DNA from: Ralstonia soli
Lineage (GTDB): Bacteria; Pseudomonadota; Gammaproteobacteria; Burkholderiales; Burkholderiaceae
Direction: 5' to 3'
Length of the DNA: 64,000 nt
Assembly: GCF_023955655.1 (NCBI RefSeq)
Contig: NZ_JAMXHT010000007.1
Coordinates: 248,001 to 312,000 of the forward strand
Below, one piece after another: positions 27,512 to 39,220 of this stretch. Under the pieces are notes generated by a model. That model searched no databases and had not been told where the DNA came from. It was given only the letters and a program-made list of their open reading frames with translations. Numbering within the stretch: the first letter of the stretch is position 1; every line of letters starts with the position of its first letter. Both the position numbers and the translations under genes were made by a program.

Positions 27512-28199
27512 CGAGCGGCACCTCCCGCTGATGGATGACATAACTCACCGGTAGCGTGCGCTGTGCCACGCCTTGCGCGGCCTCGTCGAACACACCGCGT
27601 TTGACCGGCCCCGTGATGGAGAGGAACAAGCGCCGCGCGGCGCACAGCGCCGACAGGTTCAGGCTGATACGCCGATGCGGCGCCACGCCCGGGCGCACCG
27701 GCAGATACGCGGGCGCGTGCGTGCGATCGATGCCCTCGTCCAGCTCCGGCGCGTCGGGAAACAACGAAGCCGTATGCCCATCGTCGCCCATGCCGAGAAT
27801 CGCGACGTCGGGTTGTTGAAACGGATCGTTGGCAGTTGCCACGCACGCATCCACATCGACCGATCCGCCATGTACATGCGGCGGCAGCACCAGCGGAAAG
27901 AACCGCGCCGCTGCCGCCGCATCCTGCAGCAGGTGTTCGCGCACGAGGCGGGCGTTGCTGTCAGGATGCTCCGGTGGCACGGCACGTTCGTCGACCAGCG
28001 TGATCGACACGTCGGACCAGCGCACCGGCAGCACACGCAGCGCGGCAAACAGCGCGATGGGCGAGCGCCCGCCCGACACGGCGAGGCATACACTGCCCTG
28101 CTCGTTGATCACGTGCGTGAGCGTGCTCGCGATGGACTCGGCCAGGGCCTGAACCTGCGCCGTTGCGTCGGGAACTGCGTGCCAGCGCACCGGGCTCAT
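27492..28199 (-). CDS. pgl: 6-phosphogluconolactonase
   Basis: The 235-residue DevB/SOL-type enzyme hydrolyses 6-phosphogluconolactone to 6-phosphogluconate. Motifs are CLAVSGGRSPIALFAAL, ITLVDERAVPPEHPDSN and ILGMGDDGHTASLFP, all standard for the family. AGGAG is 8 bases upstream of the ATG, which lies 1 bp after the zwf stop. It overlaps glk by 20 bp. The frame extends upstream but this is shadow of zwf. Confidence 0.95.
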   Translation of the reverse strand: MSPVRWHAVPDATAQVQALAESIASTLTHVINEQGSVCLAVSGGRSPIALFAALRVLPVRWSDVSITLVDERAVPPEHPDSNARLVREHLLQDAAAAARFFPLVLPPHVHGGSVDVDACVATANDPFQQPDVAILGMGDDGHTASLFPDAPELDEGIDRTHAPAYLPVRPGVAPHRRISLNLSALCAARRLFLSITGPVKRGVFDEAAQGVAQRTLPVSYVIHQREVPLDVYWTA

Positions 28200-28200
28200 T

Positions 28201-29670
<1,470 letters not shown>

Positions 29671-29707
29671 CGTCATCTCCTGTGTGTGAGCCATCGATTA
29701 GGCTAGC

Positions 29708-29719
29708 CTAGTCGACTAG
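29708..29719. promoter_or_regulatory. Perfect 12-bp palindrome upstream of zwf
   Basis: CTAGTCGACTAG reads the same on both strands and sits within a larger dyad GCTAG...CTAGC. It is 38-49 bp upstream of the zwf start, where a second regulator or the start of the transcript could lie. No binding protein can be named. Confidence 0.4.
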
Positions 29720-29747
29720 CAAGACACCACGTGTTTTAAGCGCATTT

Positions 29748-29762
29748 TGTAGTATTACTACA
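29748..29762. promoter_or_regulatory. Putative HexR operator, zwf side
   Basis: TGTAGTATTACTACA is a perfect palindrome around a central T (arms TGTAGT and ACTACA with ATT between). The length and TGTA/TACA ends match published HexR motifs in gammaproteobacteria, such as TGTAATTAAATTACA. It lies 78-92 bp upstream of zwf. Confidence 0.7.
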
Positions 29763-29934
29763 CGCCGAGCAAGACGTTCGTGAAACTGCCCAAGCAAGCG
29801 TTTCCAGCCCGTATTCTGGCGCTTTCCTAGACTACTGGCGCGCTTTCTGGCACGCAATTCGCGTGCGCGGCGGCGACAACTCGGTGGGACCCGCTCGATA
29901 CCTGTGGAAAACCCTGTCCCACGATCGCTCCGTT

Positions 29935-29949
29935 TGTAGGAAAATTACA
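29935..29949. promoter_or_regulatory. Putative HexR operator, edd side
   Basis: TGTAGGAAAATTACA has the same TGTA-N7-TACA frame as the zwf-side site, though the inner arms are imperfect. It lies 47-61 bp upstream of the edd start, a likely promoter position. Confidence 0.6.
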
Positions 29950-29995
29950 GGATTCGTCCCACCCGGACCGCCCCCCCACTTCCAGGAGAACCCGC

Positions 29996-31837
<1,842 letters not shown>

Positions 31838-31853
31838 GCTGACGGCAATGCGT

Positions 31854-31876
31854 GCCGGCCCGACGCCAGGGCCGGC
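31854..31876. terminator. Hairpin between converging edd and yceH
   Basis: GCCGGCCC (31854-31861) and GGGCCGGC (31869-31876) form a perfect 8-bp stem with a 7-base loop. There is no T-run on either side, so it may act as a weak bidirectional terminator or 3'-end stabiliser. Confidence 0.5.
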
Positions 31877-31889
31877 CGCGGTGACACGA

Positions 31890-32588
31890 TTACAACGTCG
31901 ACTTGTCGATCGCGATGCCCAGTTCGCCTGCCATCTGTTCGACCAGCGCCTGAAGCCGGGCCACCTGGTCGGCCAGTCGCTTCTGCTCGGCTTTCAGCGC
32001 TTCGAATTCGGACGGCGCGATGGTGTCGTCGGCGGCGCCGCTCTGCGGCATGTCTGCCGCTGCAACTTCACCGCACAGCAAGTGCATCCAGCGGCTTTCA
32101 CGTTCCCCCGGCATGCGCGGCAACTTCACGACATAGGGTGGATCTTTTTCGGCCAGCTCTTCCAGAAACGCTTCAACGGACGAGATATCGGCAAAGGCAT
32201 GGAACCGCGCGGCGTTCAGGCGCAGTTCAGCGGCCGTCTGCGGGCCGCGCAGCAATAGCACGGTGAGCAACGCGATGGATTGGCTCGGCACGCCAAGCAC
32301 GCGGTTCATGTTGTGCTCGAAACGCGGCACACGGCTGCTGCTGCCCTCCATGACCAGACTCAGCGATTTCAGCCCGTCGATGGCGGTGAGGATCTCGGCT
32401 TCGGTCACGCTCATCACCGGCGCGCGTGCAGTCTTCTGATTGCAGCCGGCAGCCAGCGCGTTGAGCGTGAGCGGATAGGTGTCAGGTACCGTGTGCTGCT
32501 TTTCGACCAGGACGCCGAGCACGCGCCCTTCAAGCGCGGTCAGGGTACGGATGGCGCGACGCTGCGGGGCGTCTGGATTGACGTTCAT
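31890..32588 (-). CDS. YceH family (DUF480) protein
   Basis: The 232-residue protein matches DUF480: LTALEGRVLGVLVEKQHTVPD, YPLTLNALAAGCNQKTARAPV and LLTVLLLRGPQTAAELR represent two winged-helix modules. The C-terminal 50 residues (EFEALKAEQKRLADQVARL) form a likely coiled coil. The function is unknown. The start at 32588 agrees with the family although no ribosome binding site is obvious, and the ATG at 32666 would add an atypical leader. Confidence 0.9.
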   Translation of the reverse strand: MNVNPDAPQRRAIRTLTALEGRVLGVLVEKQHTVPDTYPLTLNALAAGCNQKTARAPVMSVTEAEILTAIDGLKSLSLVMEGSSSRVPRFEHNMNRVLGVPSQSIALLTVLLLRGPQTAAELRLNAARFHAFADISSVEAFLEELAEKDPPYVVKLPRMPGERESRWMHLLCGEVAAADMPQSGAADDTIAPSEFEALKAEQKRLADQVARLQALVEQMAGELGIAIDKSTL

Positions 32589-32716
32589 GGTGGGAGGGCG
32601 GCGGATACGTTGGTTCTGGGGCGGACCGGACCGCAAGCCTGTGCGGTCCGGCGTTGGATCCAACATGATATCCGGCGCGCAGGTGGGCGCCTCCGCCTGC
32701 GCGACGTCCGTCGCGC

Positions 32717-33172
32717 TCAGCCCTTGGCCTGCCCGCGCACCAGCAACACCGGCGTGGTGGCTTGGCGGATGAACTTCTCCGCCACGCTGCCGAGCATGGC
32801 GTGCGCCAGGCCGCGGCGGCCGTGCGTGCCGATCACCACGACATCGGCGCCGCTTTCCACGGCTTCGCGTTGCAGGGCGCTCGCTACGTCTTCACCCACA
32901 CCTGTGGTTTCCACCAGCGTGGTTTCGTTTGCCAAGCCCGCCGAGGTGAGCGTGGCGGCGGTGTCGGCCAGCAACGCCGTGCCCGCCTCGATGAATGACT
33001 TGCGCAGTTCGGTGGGGTCGTAATAGCCGACGTCGAACAGCATCGCCGGGCTGTCGACGATATACACGGCGCGCACGGTGCTCTGGAAGTCCTTGGCCAG
33101 CCGCACGGCCTCGGCCAGTGCCAGTTTGCTGGTGTCGCTACCGTCAACAGCGACCAGGATTTTCTTGTACAT
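32717..33172 (-). CDS. Universal stress protein (UspA family)
   Basis: The 151-residue protein starts MYKKILVAVDGSDTSKLAL and ends with the ATP-binding pattern GTHGRRGLAHAMLGSVAEKF, so it is probably of the nucleotide-binding UspFG/MJ0577 type. Such proteins help survival in stress and growth arrest. GAGG lies before the ATG at 33172. It is a single-domain, apparently monocistronic gene. Confidence 0.94.
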   Translation of the reverse strand: MYKKILVAVDGSDTSKLALAEAVRLAKDFQSTVRAVYIVDSPAMLFDVGYYDPTELRKSFIEAGTALLADTAATLTSAGLANETTLVETTGVGEDVASALQREAVESGADVVVIGTHGRRGLAHAMLGSVAEKFIRQATTPVLLVRGQAKG

Positions 33173-33307
33173 GATTCGGCCTCGCAGGAGAGTGGTTGTC
33201 GGAATTGGTGCTGGGGCAGCATCTTGACTGCTCACAGACTATTCTGTGACAACCTCGGCCCCTTTGCGTTGCGCCAGATCAGACGGTCGTGACCAAGTGA
33301 CACAACC

Positions 33308-33766
33308 ATGCACCGCCTGCCGCCCGCCCCCACGCCTGAATTGACGGCCGCGTATCGCAGCGCGCGATACCGCGTGAGCGCGCCGCAGGGCGATGTGCTG
33401 TTGCGCGTCGATGCGGTCAACCCGTGCGTGGCCGCGTTGCTCGCGCAGGCCGATGCACCGTGGGCCGTGTTCGTGACGGCGTGCCAGCCGTTCTCGCGAC
33501 CGGTTTCTGCCGACGAGAATGCCGCACGGCAGACCGAGTTGCTTGCCTGGGCCATCGCACGCGGCATGCCCTGGCTCGCAGGCGAAGGCGGGCCGCCGGA
33601 AGACGCCCCCACCCCCGCGTGGACGCCCGAGCCCAGCCTGCTCCTCTTCATCGATGACCCGGCCATTGCCGACACGCTGATGCTCACGTTCGAGCAGAAC
33701 GCGGTAGTGCTGTGTGACGCGCATGGATTTTGTACCTTGCGTTGGCACCCGTATCTGCCAGACTGA
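33308..33766 (+). CDS. DUF3293 domain protein
   Basis: The 152-residue protein begins with ELTAAYRSARYRV, carries the conserved PWAVFVTACQPFSRPVSADEN and ends with a short strand-rich part (EQNAVVLCDAHGFCTLRW). This matches DUF3293, a small cytoplasmic family of unknown function. The gap of 135 bp to the stress protein gene carries divergent starts. Confidence 0.8.
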   Translation: MHRLPPAPTPELTAAYRSARYRVSAPQGDVLLRVDAVNPCVAALLAQADAPWAVFVTACQPFSRPVSADENAARQTELLAWAIARGMPWLAGEGGPPEDAPTPAWTPEPSLLLFIDDPAIADTLMLTFEQNAVVLCDAHGFCTLRWHPYLPD

Positions 33767-33867
33767 TTTGGCACAGGGGCACTTGGCGAGTGGCACTTTG
33801 CAGCACCATAAGTGGCGCTCCCGATTCTTAAGTGCTGAAGCAGAATCATCAGCAGCAGGAGGTTCGT

Positions 33868-34380
33868 ATGGAACTGCACATGCAATCGCATCATTGGGAG
33901 CGCCGCATGCCCGACTGGCTCGCGGCCAGCGTGGCGGGTCTCGTGGGCGGCGCACTGGTCATCGTGCTGGAGTTCTTCTGGTCGACCATGGTGCTCAATG
34001 AAAGCCCGTGGCGGCCGACGCACAAGATCGCGGCCATGGTGATGGGCCGAGGCGCGCTCGAAGAGATGTCGCTGTTCAGCTTCAGCATCGTTGGCACGGC
34101 ACTTGTGCTGCACTTCGTGCTGGGTGCCCTCATGGGGATGATTCTCGCGGCCATCATCGCGCCGTTCCACTTTGATTCGAGCCCGGGCATGCTCGCGGCC
34201 ATCGGGCTGGCATTCGGGATCGTGGCGTACGTGGTCAACTTCTATGGCATGACGGCGGTGTACCCGTGGTTTGCGTCCGAGCGCGGCTCAGGGCCGCTGC
34301 TGGCGAATCTGCTCTTCGGGGTGGTGACCGCGGTGGTGTACGGCATGCTGGAGCGGCCCACGCGGGAACCGCTGCGCTGA
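33868..34380 (+). CDS. Four-helix inner-membrane protein, unknown function
   Basis: The 170-residue product has four hydrophobic segments (about 22-42, 66-90, 100-122 and 145-163) between short polar loops, with a basic N-terminus containing several histidines. I do not recognise the family. AGCAGGAGG lies 6 bases before the ATG, a very strong ribosome binding site. It is 240 bp upstream of the cytochrome oxidase operon on the same strand, so a respiratory role is possible but unproven. Confidence 0.75.
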   Translation: MELHMQSHHWERRMPDWLAASVAGLVGGALVIVLEFFWSTMVLNESPWRPTHKIAAMVMGRGALEEMSLFSFSIVGTALVLHFVLGALMGMILAAIIAPFHFDSSPGMLAAIGLAFGIVAYVVNFYGMTAVYPWFASERGSGPLLANLLFGVVTAVVYGMLERPTREPLR

Positions 34381-34621
34381 CGCATCCCAGCCTCCACTTT
34401 TTTTCCTGCGGCGCCGCAAGCGAAACGGCGCCAGCAGGGGGCGGCCGCTGCCGGTACCCATGCCGGCGGCGGCCGTTTTGCATTGCGGCGCAGCACACAG
34501 ATGCCGGACCGGCGCGATCCGTATGCGGGGTGCGCCTCGTCCTTACGTTGCCTTGCACGATCCGGGTGCGCGACCTAGCCTAGCTTTAGCGTGTTGAGGA
34601 AGCATCCTCTGCGGAGGCGCC

Positions 34622-35779
34622 ATGGCCCTTGCGATTGCGCTCGTCCTGATCGTCGTGCTGGCGGTGGGGTTCCACTTTGCCAGTCCGTGGTGGATCACCC
34701 CAATCGCCTCCAACTGGGTGCGCATGGACGACACGCTGACGATCACCATCGTCATCACCGGCGTGCTGTTTGTCGCCATCAATCTCTTCGTCGTTGCCGC
34801 GCTGCTGCGCTATCGCCATCGCGATGGCCAGCCTGGCCAGCGTGCCGCCTACGAGCCTCATAACAAGCGCCTGGAATGGTGGCTGATCGGCATCACCACC
34901 GTGGGTGTGGCGGCGCTGCTGGCGCCAGGCCTGTTCGTCTATGCCGACTACGTGCGCCCGCCGGCGGGCGCGCTGCAGATGGAGGTGCTCGGCCAGCAGT
35001 GGCAATGGCGCTTCCGCTTTGCCGGCCCCGGCGGCAAGCTCGGCACGACCGACGTGCGCTACATGACCAACGACAACCCGTTCGGCATGAACCCCGCCGA
35101 CCCGAATGGACGCGACAACTACCTGATCGAGACGCCCGAGTTGCACCTGCCGCTGAACCGCCCGATCCAGGTGCTGGCACGCTCGCGCGATGTGCTGCAC
35201 GACTTCTATGTGCCGCCGTTCCGCGCACGCATGAATATGGTGCCGGGCATGATCACCACGTTCTGGTTCACGCCCACCAAGGCGGGCCGCTACGACATCC
35301 TGTGCGCGCAGCTCTGCGGCGTCGGCCACGCCAACATGCGCGGCGTGGTGGTGGTGGAAGACGAGGCATCGTTCGCGCGCTGGCTCGCACAGCAAACCAC
35401 TTTTGAGCGGAGCCAGAAAGCGAAGGTGCAGGCAACTCCCGCCGCAGCGGGTGGAAGCGCCCAAGCCCTGGCGGATCAAGGCAAGGCGCTGGCGCAAGCC
35501 AAAGGCTGCGTGGCCTGCCATAGCGTGGACGGCAACCCCGGTGTCGGCCCCACATGGAAGGGCCTCTACGGTAAGACCGAAACCATGGCCGACGGCAGCA
35601 CCGCACATGTCGACGAGGCCTACCTGCGCGCGTTCATCCGCGATCCGAAGGCGCGCGTGGTGAAGGGCTTCGCGCCGATCATGCCGAACTTTGACCTGAG
35701 CGAGCAGGAGCTGTCGGCGCTGGTGGCGTACATCAAGGCGCAGGGTGGTACGTCGGCGGCAATCACAGCGAAACCGTAG
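34622..35779 (+). CDS. coxB: Cytochrome c oxidase subunit II with fused cytochrome c domain (caa3 type)
   Basis: The 385-residue protein accepts electrons for the oxidase. It has three hydrophobic segments (about 2-20, 42-62 and 88-106), a cupredoxin domain with the CuA site (H193, C228, Q230, C232, H236, M239 in CAQLCGVGHANM) and a C-terminal cytochrome c with CVACH (296-300) and an axial-ligand candidate in APIMPNF. Gln in the CuA loop where most aa3 enzymes have Glu resembles the Thermus ba3 loop. It leads the five-gene oxidase operon, and GGAGG precedes the ATG. Confidence 0.95.
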   Translation: MALAIALVLIVVLAVGFHFASPWWITPIASNWVRMDDTLTITIVITGVLFVAINLFVVAALLRYRHRDGQPGQRAAYEPHNKRLEWWLIGITTVGVAALLAPGLFVYADYVRPPAGALQMEVLGQQWQWRFRFAGPGGKLGTTDVRYMTNDNPFGMNPADPNGRDNYLIETPELHLPLNRPIQVLARSRDVLHDFYVPPFRARMNMVPGMITTFWFTPTKAGRYDILCAQLCGVGHANMRGVVVVEDEASFARWLAQQTTFERSQKAKVQATPAAAGGSAQALADQGKALAQAKGCVACHSVDGNPGVGPTWKGLYGKTETMADGSTAHVDEAYLRAFIRDPKARVVKGFAPIMPNFDLSEQELSALVAYIKAQGGTSAAITAKP

Positions 35780-35791
35780 CGAGGAGGAACG

Positions 35792-37552
35792 ATGTCCTAC
35801 GGTCAGAACGATCACGAACATGGCCCGCAGAGCTTCTGGACGCGCTACGTCTGGAGCCAGGACCACAAGGTCATCGCGGTGCAGTACTCGCTCACGGCCA
35901 TCGCCATCGGGCTGGTGGGGCTCGTGCTGTCGAACCTGATGCGGCTGCAGCTGGGCTTTCCGGGCAAGTTCGCCTTCATCGACGTCAATCATTACTACCA
36001 GTTCGTCACCATGCACGGGATGATCATGGTGATCTACCTGCTCACGGCGCTGTTCCTGGGCGGTTTCGGCAACTACCTGATCCCGCTGATGCTGGGCGCT
36101 CGCGACATGGTGTTCCCGTTCCTGAACATGCTCAGCTACTGGGTCTATCTGCTGGCCGTGCTGGTGCTGGTGGCGAGCTTCTTCGTGCCGGGCGGCCCCA
36201 CCGGTGCGGGCTGGACGCTGTATCCGCCGCAGGCCATCCTGCCAGGCACGCCGGGCACCGAATGGGGCATCGTGCTGATGCTGGTGTCGCTGGCGATCTT
36301 CATCGTTGCAGCCACGATGGGCGGGCTCAATTACGTGACGACCACCCTGCAGGCACGCACGCGCGGCATGACGCTGATGCGCATGCCGCTCACAGTGTGG
36401 GGCATCTTTACGGCGACCATCCTCGCACTGCTGGCATTTCCCGCGCTGTTCGTGTCGGCCATCATGATGCTGCTCGACAAGACACTGGGCACGAGCTTCT
36501 TCATCCCGGCGGTGGTGTCGATGGGGCAGACGCTCAAGCATGCCGGCGGCAGCCCGCTGCTGTTCCAGCACCTGTTCTGGTTCTTCGGCCACCCCGAGGT
36601 GTACATCGTTGCGCTGCCCGCATTCGGCATCGTGTCAGACCTCATCAGCACGCACGCGCGCAAGAACATCTTCGGCTACAGAATGATGGTGTGGGCCATC
36701 CTGATCATCGGTGTGCTGAGTTTCGTCGTGTGGGCACACCACATGTTCGTGGCGGGCATGAACCCGTACTTCGGCTTTTTCTTCGCCACCACCACGCTCA
36801 TCATCGCCATCCCGACAGCGCTCAAGGTCTACAACTGGGTGCTCACGCTGTGGCGCGGCCATATCCACCTGACGGTGCCGATGCTGTTTGCGATCGGCTT
36901 CATCAGCACATTCGTGATCGGCGGGTTGACGGGGTTGTTCCTCGGCAATGTGAGCGTGGACATTCCGCTCTCGAACACGTACTTCGTGGTCGCGCACTTC
37001 CACATGGTGATGGGCGTGTCGCCGATCCTGGTGGTGTTCGGCGGGCTCTACCACTGGTACCCCAAGGTAACGGGCCGCATGCTGAACGACACGCTGGGCC
37101 GCGCGCATTTCTGGATCACCTTCATCGGCACGTACCTGATCTACTTTCCGATGCACTACCTGGGCGTGCTGGGCATGCCGCGCCGGTACTACGCGTATGA
37201 GGGCTACAGCTTCATCCCGCCGTCTGCGCAGACGCTGAATACCTTCATCACCATCGTCGCGATCATCGTGGGGGTGGCGCAGTTGCTGTTCCTCTTCAAC
37301 CTGGCGTGGAGCCTGGTGCGCGGTAAGAAGGCCGACGGCAACCCGTGGCGCGCCACCACGCTCGAATGGCAGACGCCGCAAACGCCGCCGGTGCACGGCA
37401 ACTGGGGGCCGACGCTGCCGGTGGTCTATCGCTGGGCGTATGAGTACAGTCCGCCCGGCCGTGCGGATGACTTCGTACCGCAGAACGAGCCGCCGTCGGG
37501 GGCACCTGAAACGGAAGCGGACATCCTTCACGCTGGCGAGGTGCGCGCATGA
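35792..37552 (+). CDS. ctaD: Cytochrome c oxidase subunit I
   Basis: The 586-residue heme-copper core subunit has about 12 helices. Low-spin heme ligands include H75 (TMHGMIM). The CuB site has GHPEVY (266-271), with E269 of the D-channel and the cross-linked Y271, plus HH in VVWAHHMF. H-F-H in VVAHFHMVMG near the end supplies the heme a and a3 ligands. The GHPEVY motif places it in the A1 group. It acts in the inner membrane, reducing oxygen to water and pumping protons. It starts 12 bp after coxB and its stop overlaps the next gene by 4 bp. Confidence 0.96.
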   Translation: MSYGQNDHEHGPQSFWTRYVWSQDHKVIAVQYSLTAIAIGLVGLVLSNLMRLQLGFPGKFAFIDVNHYYQFVTMHGMIMVIYLLTALFLGGFGNYLIPLMLGARDMVFPFLNMLSYWVYLLAVLVLVASFFVPGGPTGAGWTLYPPQAILPGTPGTEWGIVLMLVSLAIFIVAATMGGLNYVTTTLQARTRGMTLMRMPLTVWGIFTATILALLAFPALFVSAIMMLLDKTLGTSFFIPAVVSMGQTLKHAGGSPLLFQHLFWFFGHPEVYIVALPAFGIVSDLISTHARKNIFGYRMMVWAILIIGVLSFVVWAHHMFVAGMNPYFGFFFATTTLIIAIPTALKVYNWVLTLWRGHIHLTVPMLFAIGFISTFVIGGLTGLFLGNVSVDIPLSNTYFVVAHFHMVMGVSPILVVFGGLYHWYPKVTGRMLNDTLGRAHFWITFIGTYLIYFPMHYLGVLGMPRRYYAYEGYSFIPPSAQTLNTFITIVAIIVGVAQLLFLFNLAWSLVRGKKADGNPWRATTLEWQTPQTPPVHGNWGPTLPVVYRWAYEYSPPGRADDFVPQNEPPSGAPETEADILHAGEVRA

Positions 37553-38157
37553 CGACCTTGCCCCGCAGCTTCGTTCCGGATGCGCCAGCCGCATTACCAA
37601 GCGCTGGACGCATCGGCTTACGCGTGCTCATGTGTGTGGTGACGGCGCTGTTCTCGCTGCTGCTCCTGGCCTATGCAATGCGCATGCGTGAAGCGGACTG
37701 GATGCCGGTGCCCCACCCGACGCTGCTGTGGTGGAACACCAGCGCGCTCACGCTGGCCAGTGTGGCGATGGAGATTGCACGGCGCACCGACGCACGCCGC
37801 GCGCTCTGGCTGCTGGCAGGCGGCGCGCTGGCCGTGCTGTTCGTGTTCGGCCAATGGATGGCGTGGCAACAGCTGTCGGCCAGCGGAGAAGGCGTCACGG
37901 CCAATCCGTCCAACAGCTTCCTCTACGTGTTCACCGGTCTGCATGCCGTGCACGTGATCGGCGGCGTCATCGTCCTGGCGGTGACGGCAGCGCGCCTGCA
38001 CAGCCATGTCGATCGCGCCCGCCGCGCAATCGCCCTGTGCGCAACGTACTGGCACTTCCTGCTGGCTATCTGGCTCGTGCTGCTGGCGGCGATGTGGTGG
38101 ATCACGCCCGCGTTCGTCAGCGCCATCTGCGGGCCGCTGTACGGAGCCACGCCATGA
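37549..38157 (+). CDS. Cytochrome oxidase subunit III-like protein, first copy
   Basis: The 202-residue membrane protein has about five helices and conserved subunit III features such as NPSNSFLYVFTGLHAVHVIGG and a final TYWHFLLAIWLVLLAAMWW. It overlaps ctaD by ATGA and the next gene by ATGA. A second subunit III follows directly, so the operon carries two. This first copy is shorter at the N-terminus and more divergent. Its separate role is unclear. Confidence 0.88.
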   Translation: MTTLPRSFVPDAPAALPSAGRIGLRVLMCVVTALFSLLLLAYAMRMREADWMPVPHPTLLWWNTSALTLASVAMEIARRTDARRALWLLAGGALAVLFVFGQWMAWQQLSASGEGVTANPSNSFLYVFTGLHAVHVIGGVIVLAVTAARLHSHVDRARRAIALCATYWHFLLAIWLVLLAAMWWITPAFVSAICGPLYGATP

Positions 38158-38846
38158 GCAACCCCACGCTCCAAACCGATTCCCCCGAAGCCTTGCCCCA
38201 AGGCTGGCGCGGCGTCGCCCGCGACTGGTCGGACGACCGCGAAGCCTTCAAGGTGCCGTGGGGCAAGGCCATGATGTGGATCTTCCTGCTATCGGACACC
38301 TTCGTCTTCAGCAGTTTCCTGATCGGCTACATGACGGTGCGCATGTCGACCACCGTGCCGTGGCCCGACCCGTCCAAGGTCTTCGGGCTGTCGGTGGGCG
38401 GTGTGGAAGTGCCGTTATTGCTGATCGCCATCATGACCTTCGTGCTCATCAGCAGCAGCGGCACGATGGCCATGGCCGTCAACTTCGGCTACCGGCGAGA
38501 AGCCAAACGGGCCGCGCTGCTGATGTTGGCCACGGCCTTGCTGGGCGCGGCGTTCGTGTCGATGCAGGCGTTTGAATGGACCAAGCTGATCGTGCACGAA
38601 GGCATCCGCCCGTGGGGCAACCCGCTGGGCGCGGCGCAGTTTGGCGCGTGCTTTTTCATGATCACCGGCTTCCACGGCTTTCACGTGACCTGCGGCGTGA
38701 TCTACCTGCTGGTGATCGCGCGCAAGATCCTGCAGCCGGGCTTTGCCGAGCACGGCAACTTCCAGATCGTGGAGATCGCGGGCCTGTACTGGCACTTCGT
38801 CGATCTCGTCTGGGTGTTCATCTTTGCGCTGTTCTATTTGTGGTGA
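38154..38846 (+). CDS. ctaE: Cytochrome oxidase subunit III, second copy
   Basis: The 230-residue protein has about five or six helices with classic subunit III motifs: KAMMWIFLLSDTFVFSSFL, FFMITGFHGFHVTCGVIYLL and GLYWHFVDLVWVFIFALFYLW. It stabilises subunit I and binds lipid near the oxygen path. CGGAG is upstream of the ATG, which overlaps the previous stop in ATGA. Confidence 0.92.
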   Translation: MSNPTLQTDSPEALPQGWRGVARDWSDDREAFKVPWGKAMMWIFLLSDTFVFSSFLIGYMTVRMSTTVPWPDPSKVFGLSVGGVEVPLLLIAIMTFVLISSSGTMAMAVNFGYRREAKRAALLMLATALLGAAFVSMQAFEWTKLIVHEGIRPWGNPLGAAQFGACFFMITGFHGFHVTCGVIYLLVIARKILQPGFAEHGNFQIVEIAGLYWHFVDLVWVFIFALFYLW

Positions 38847-38854
38847 GGCACGTC

Positions 38855-39202
38855 ATGGACCACACCGACCTATCGCCCGCGTCCGGCACACCCGGCTCTC
38901 ATGGGCAAACGCACCCCATCGGCATCTACCTGAAGATCTGGGGCCTGCTGTTCGTGCTCTCTACGATGTCGTATCTCGTGGATTACTTCCACGTGCAGGG
39001 CATGCTGCGCTGGACGCTGATCATCGTGTTCATGATCGCCAAGGCAGGCCTCATCGTGTCGGTGTTCATGCACATGATGTGGGAGCGGCTGGCGCTGGTG
39101 TACGCCATCCTCATGCCGCCCCTAGCCTTGCTGGTGCTGATGGTACTGATGGCCGCAGAGGCGCATCACACCTTCGGGATGCGCACCCTCTTCTTTCACT
39201 GA
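38855..39202 (+). CDS. Cytochrome oxidase subunit IV family protein
   Basis: The 115-residue product has three hydrophobic segments (about 28-47, 53-72 and 80-102), with IYLKIWGLLFVLSTMSYLVD and FMIAKAGLIVSVFMHMMWE characteristic of bacterial subunit IV. It closes the oxidase operon, 8 bp after ctaE, with GTGAGG before the ATG. It is an accessory membrane subunit. Confidence 0.88.
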   Translation: MDHTDLSPASGTPGSHGQTHPIGIYLKIWGLLFVLSTMSYLVDYFHVQGMLRWTLIIVFMIAKAGLIVSVFMHMMWERLALVYAILMPPLALLVLMVLMAAEAHHTFGMRTLFFH

Positions 39203-39220
39203 GCGCGGCTCGGCCCGCCG

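Larger units (their letters stand above)
29671..29995. promoter_or_regulatory. zwf/edd divergent control region
   Basis: This 325-bp gap holds no gene. It contains two 15-bp TGTA-N7-TACA dyads and a 12-bp perfect palindrome, all listed separately, arranged so that one dyad is near each divergent start. It should contain the zwf operon promoter and the edd promoter. Confidence 0.7.

Noticed and set aside
37549..38846. Frameshift splitting a single subunit III gene
   Set aside because: Each of the two frames has its own complete set of subunit III helices and start codon with ATGA overlaps. They are tandem genes, not halves.
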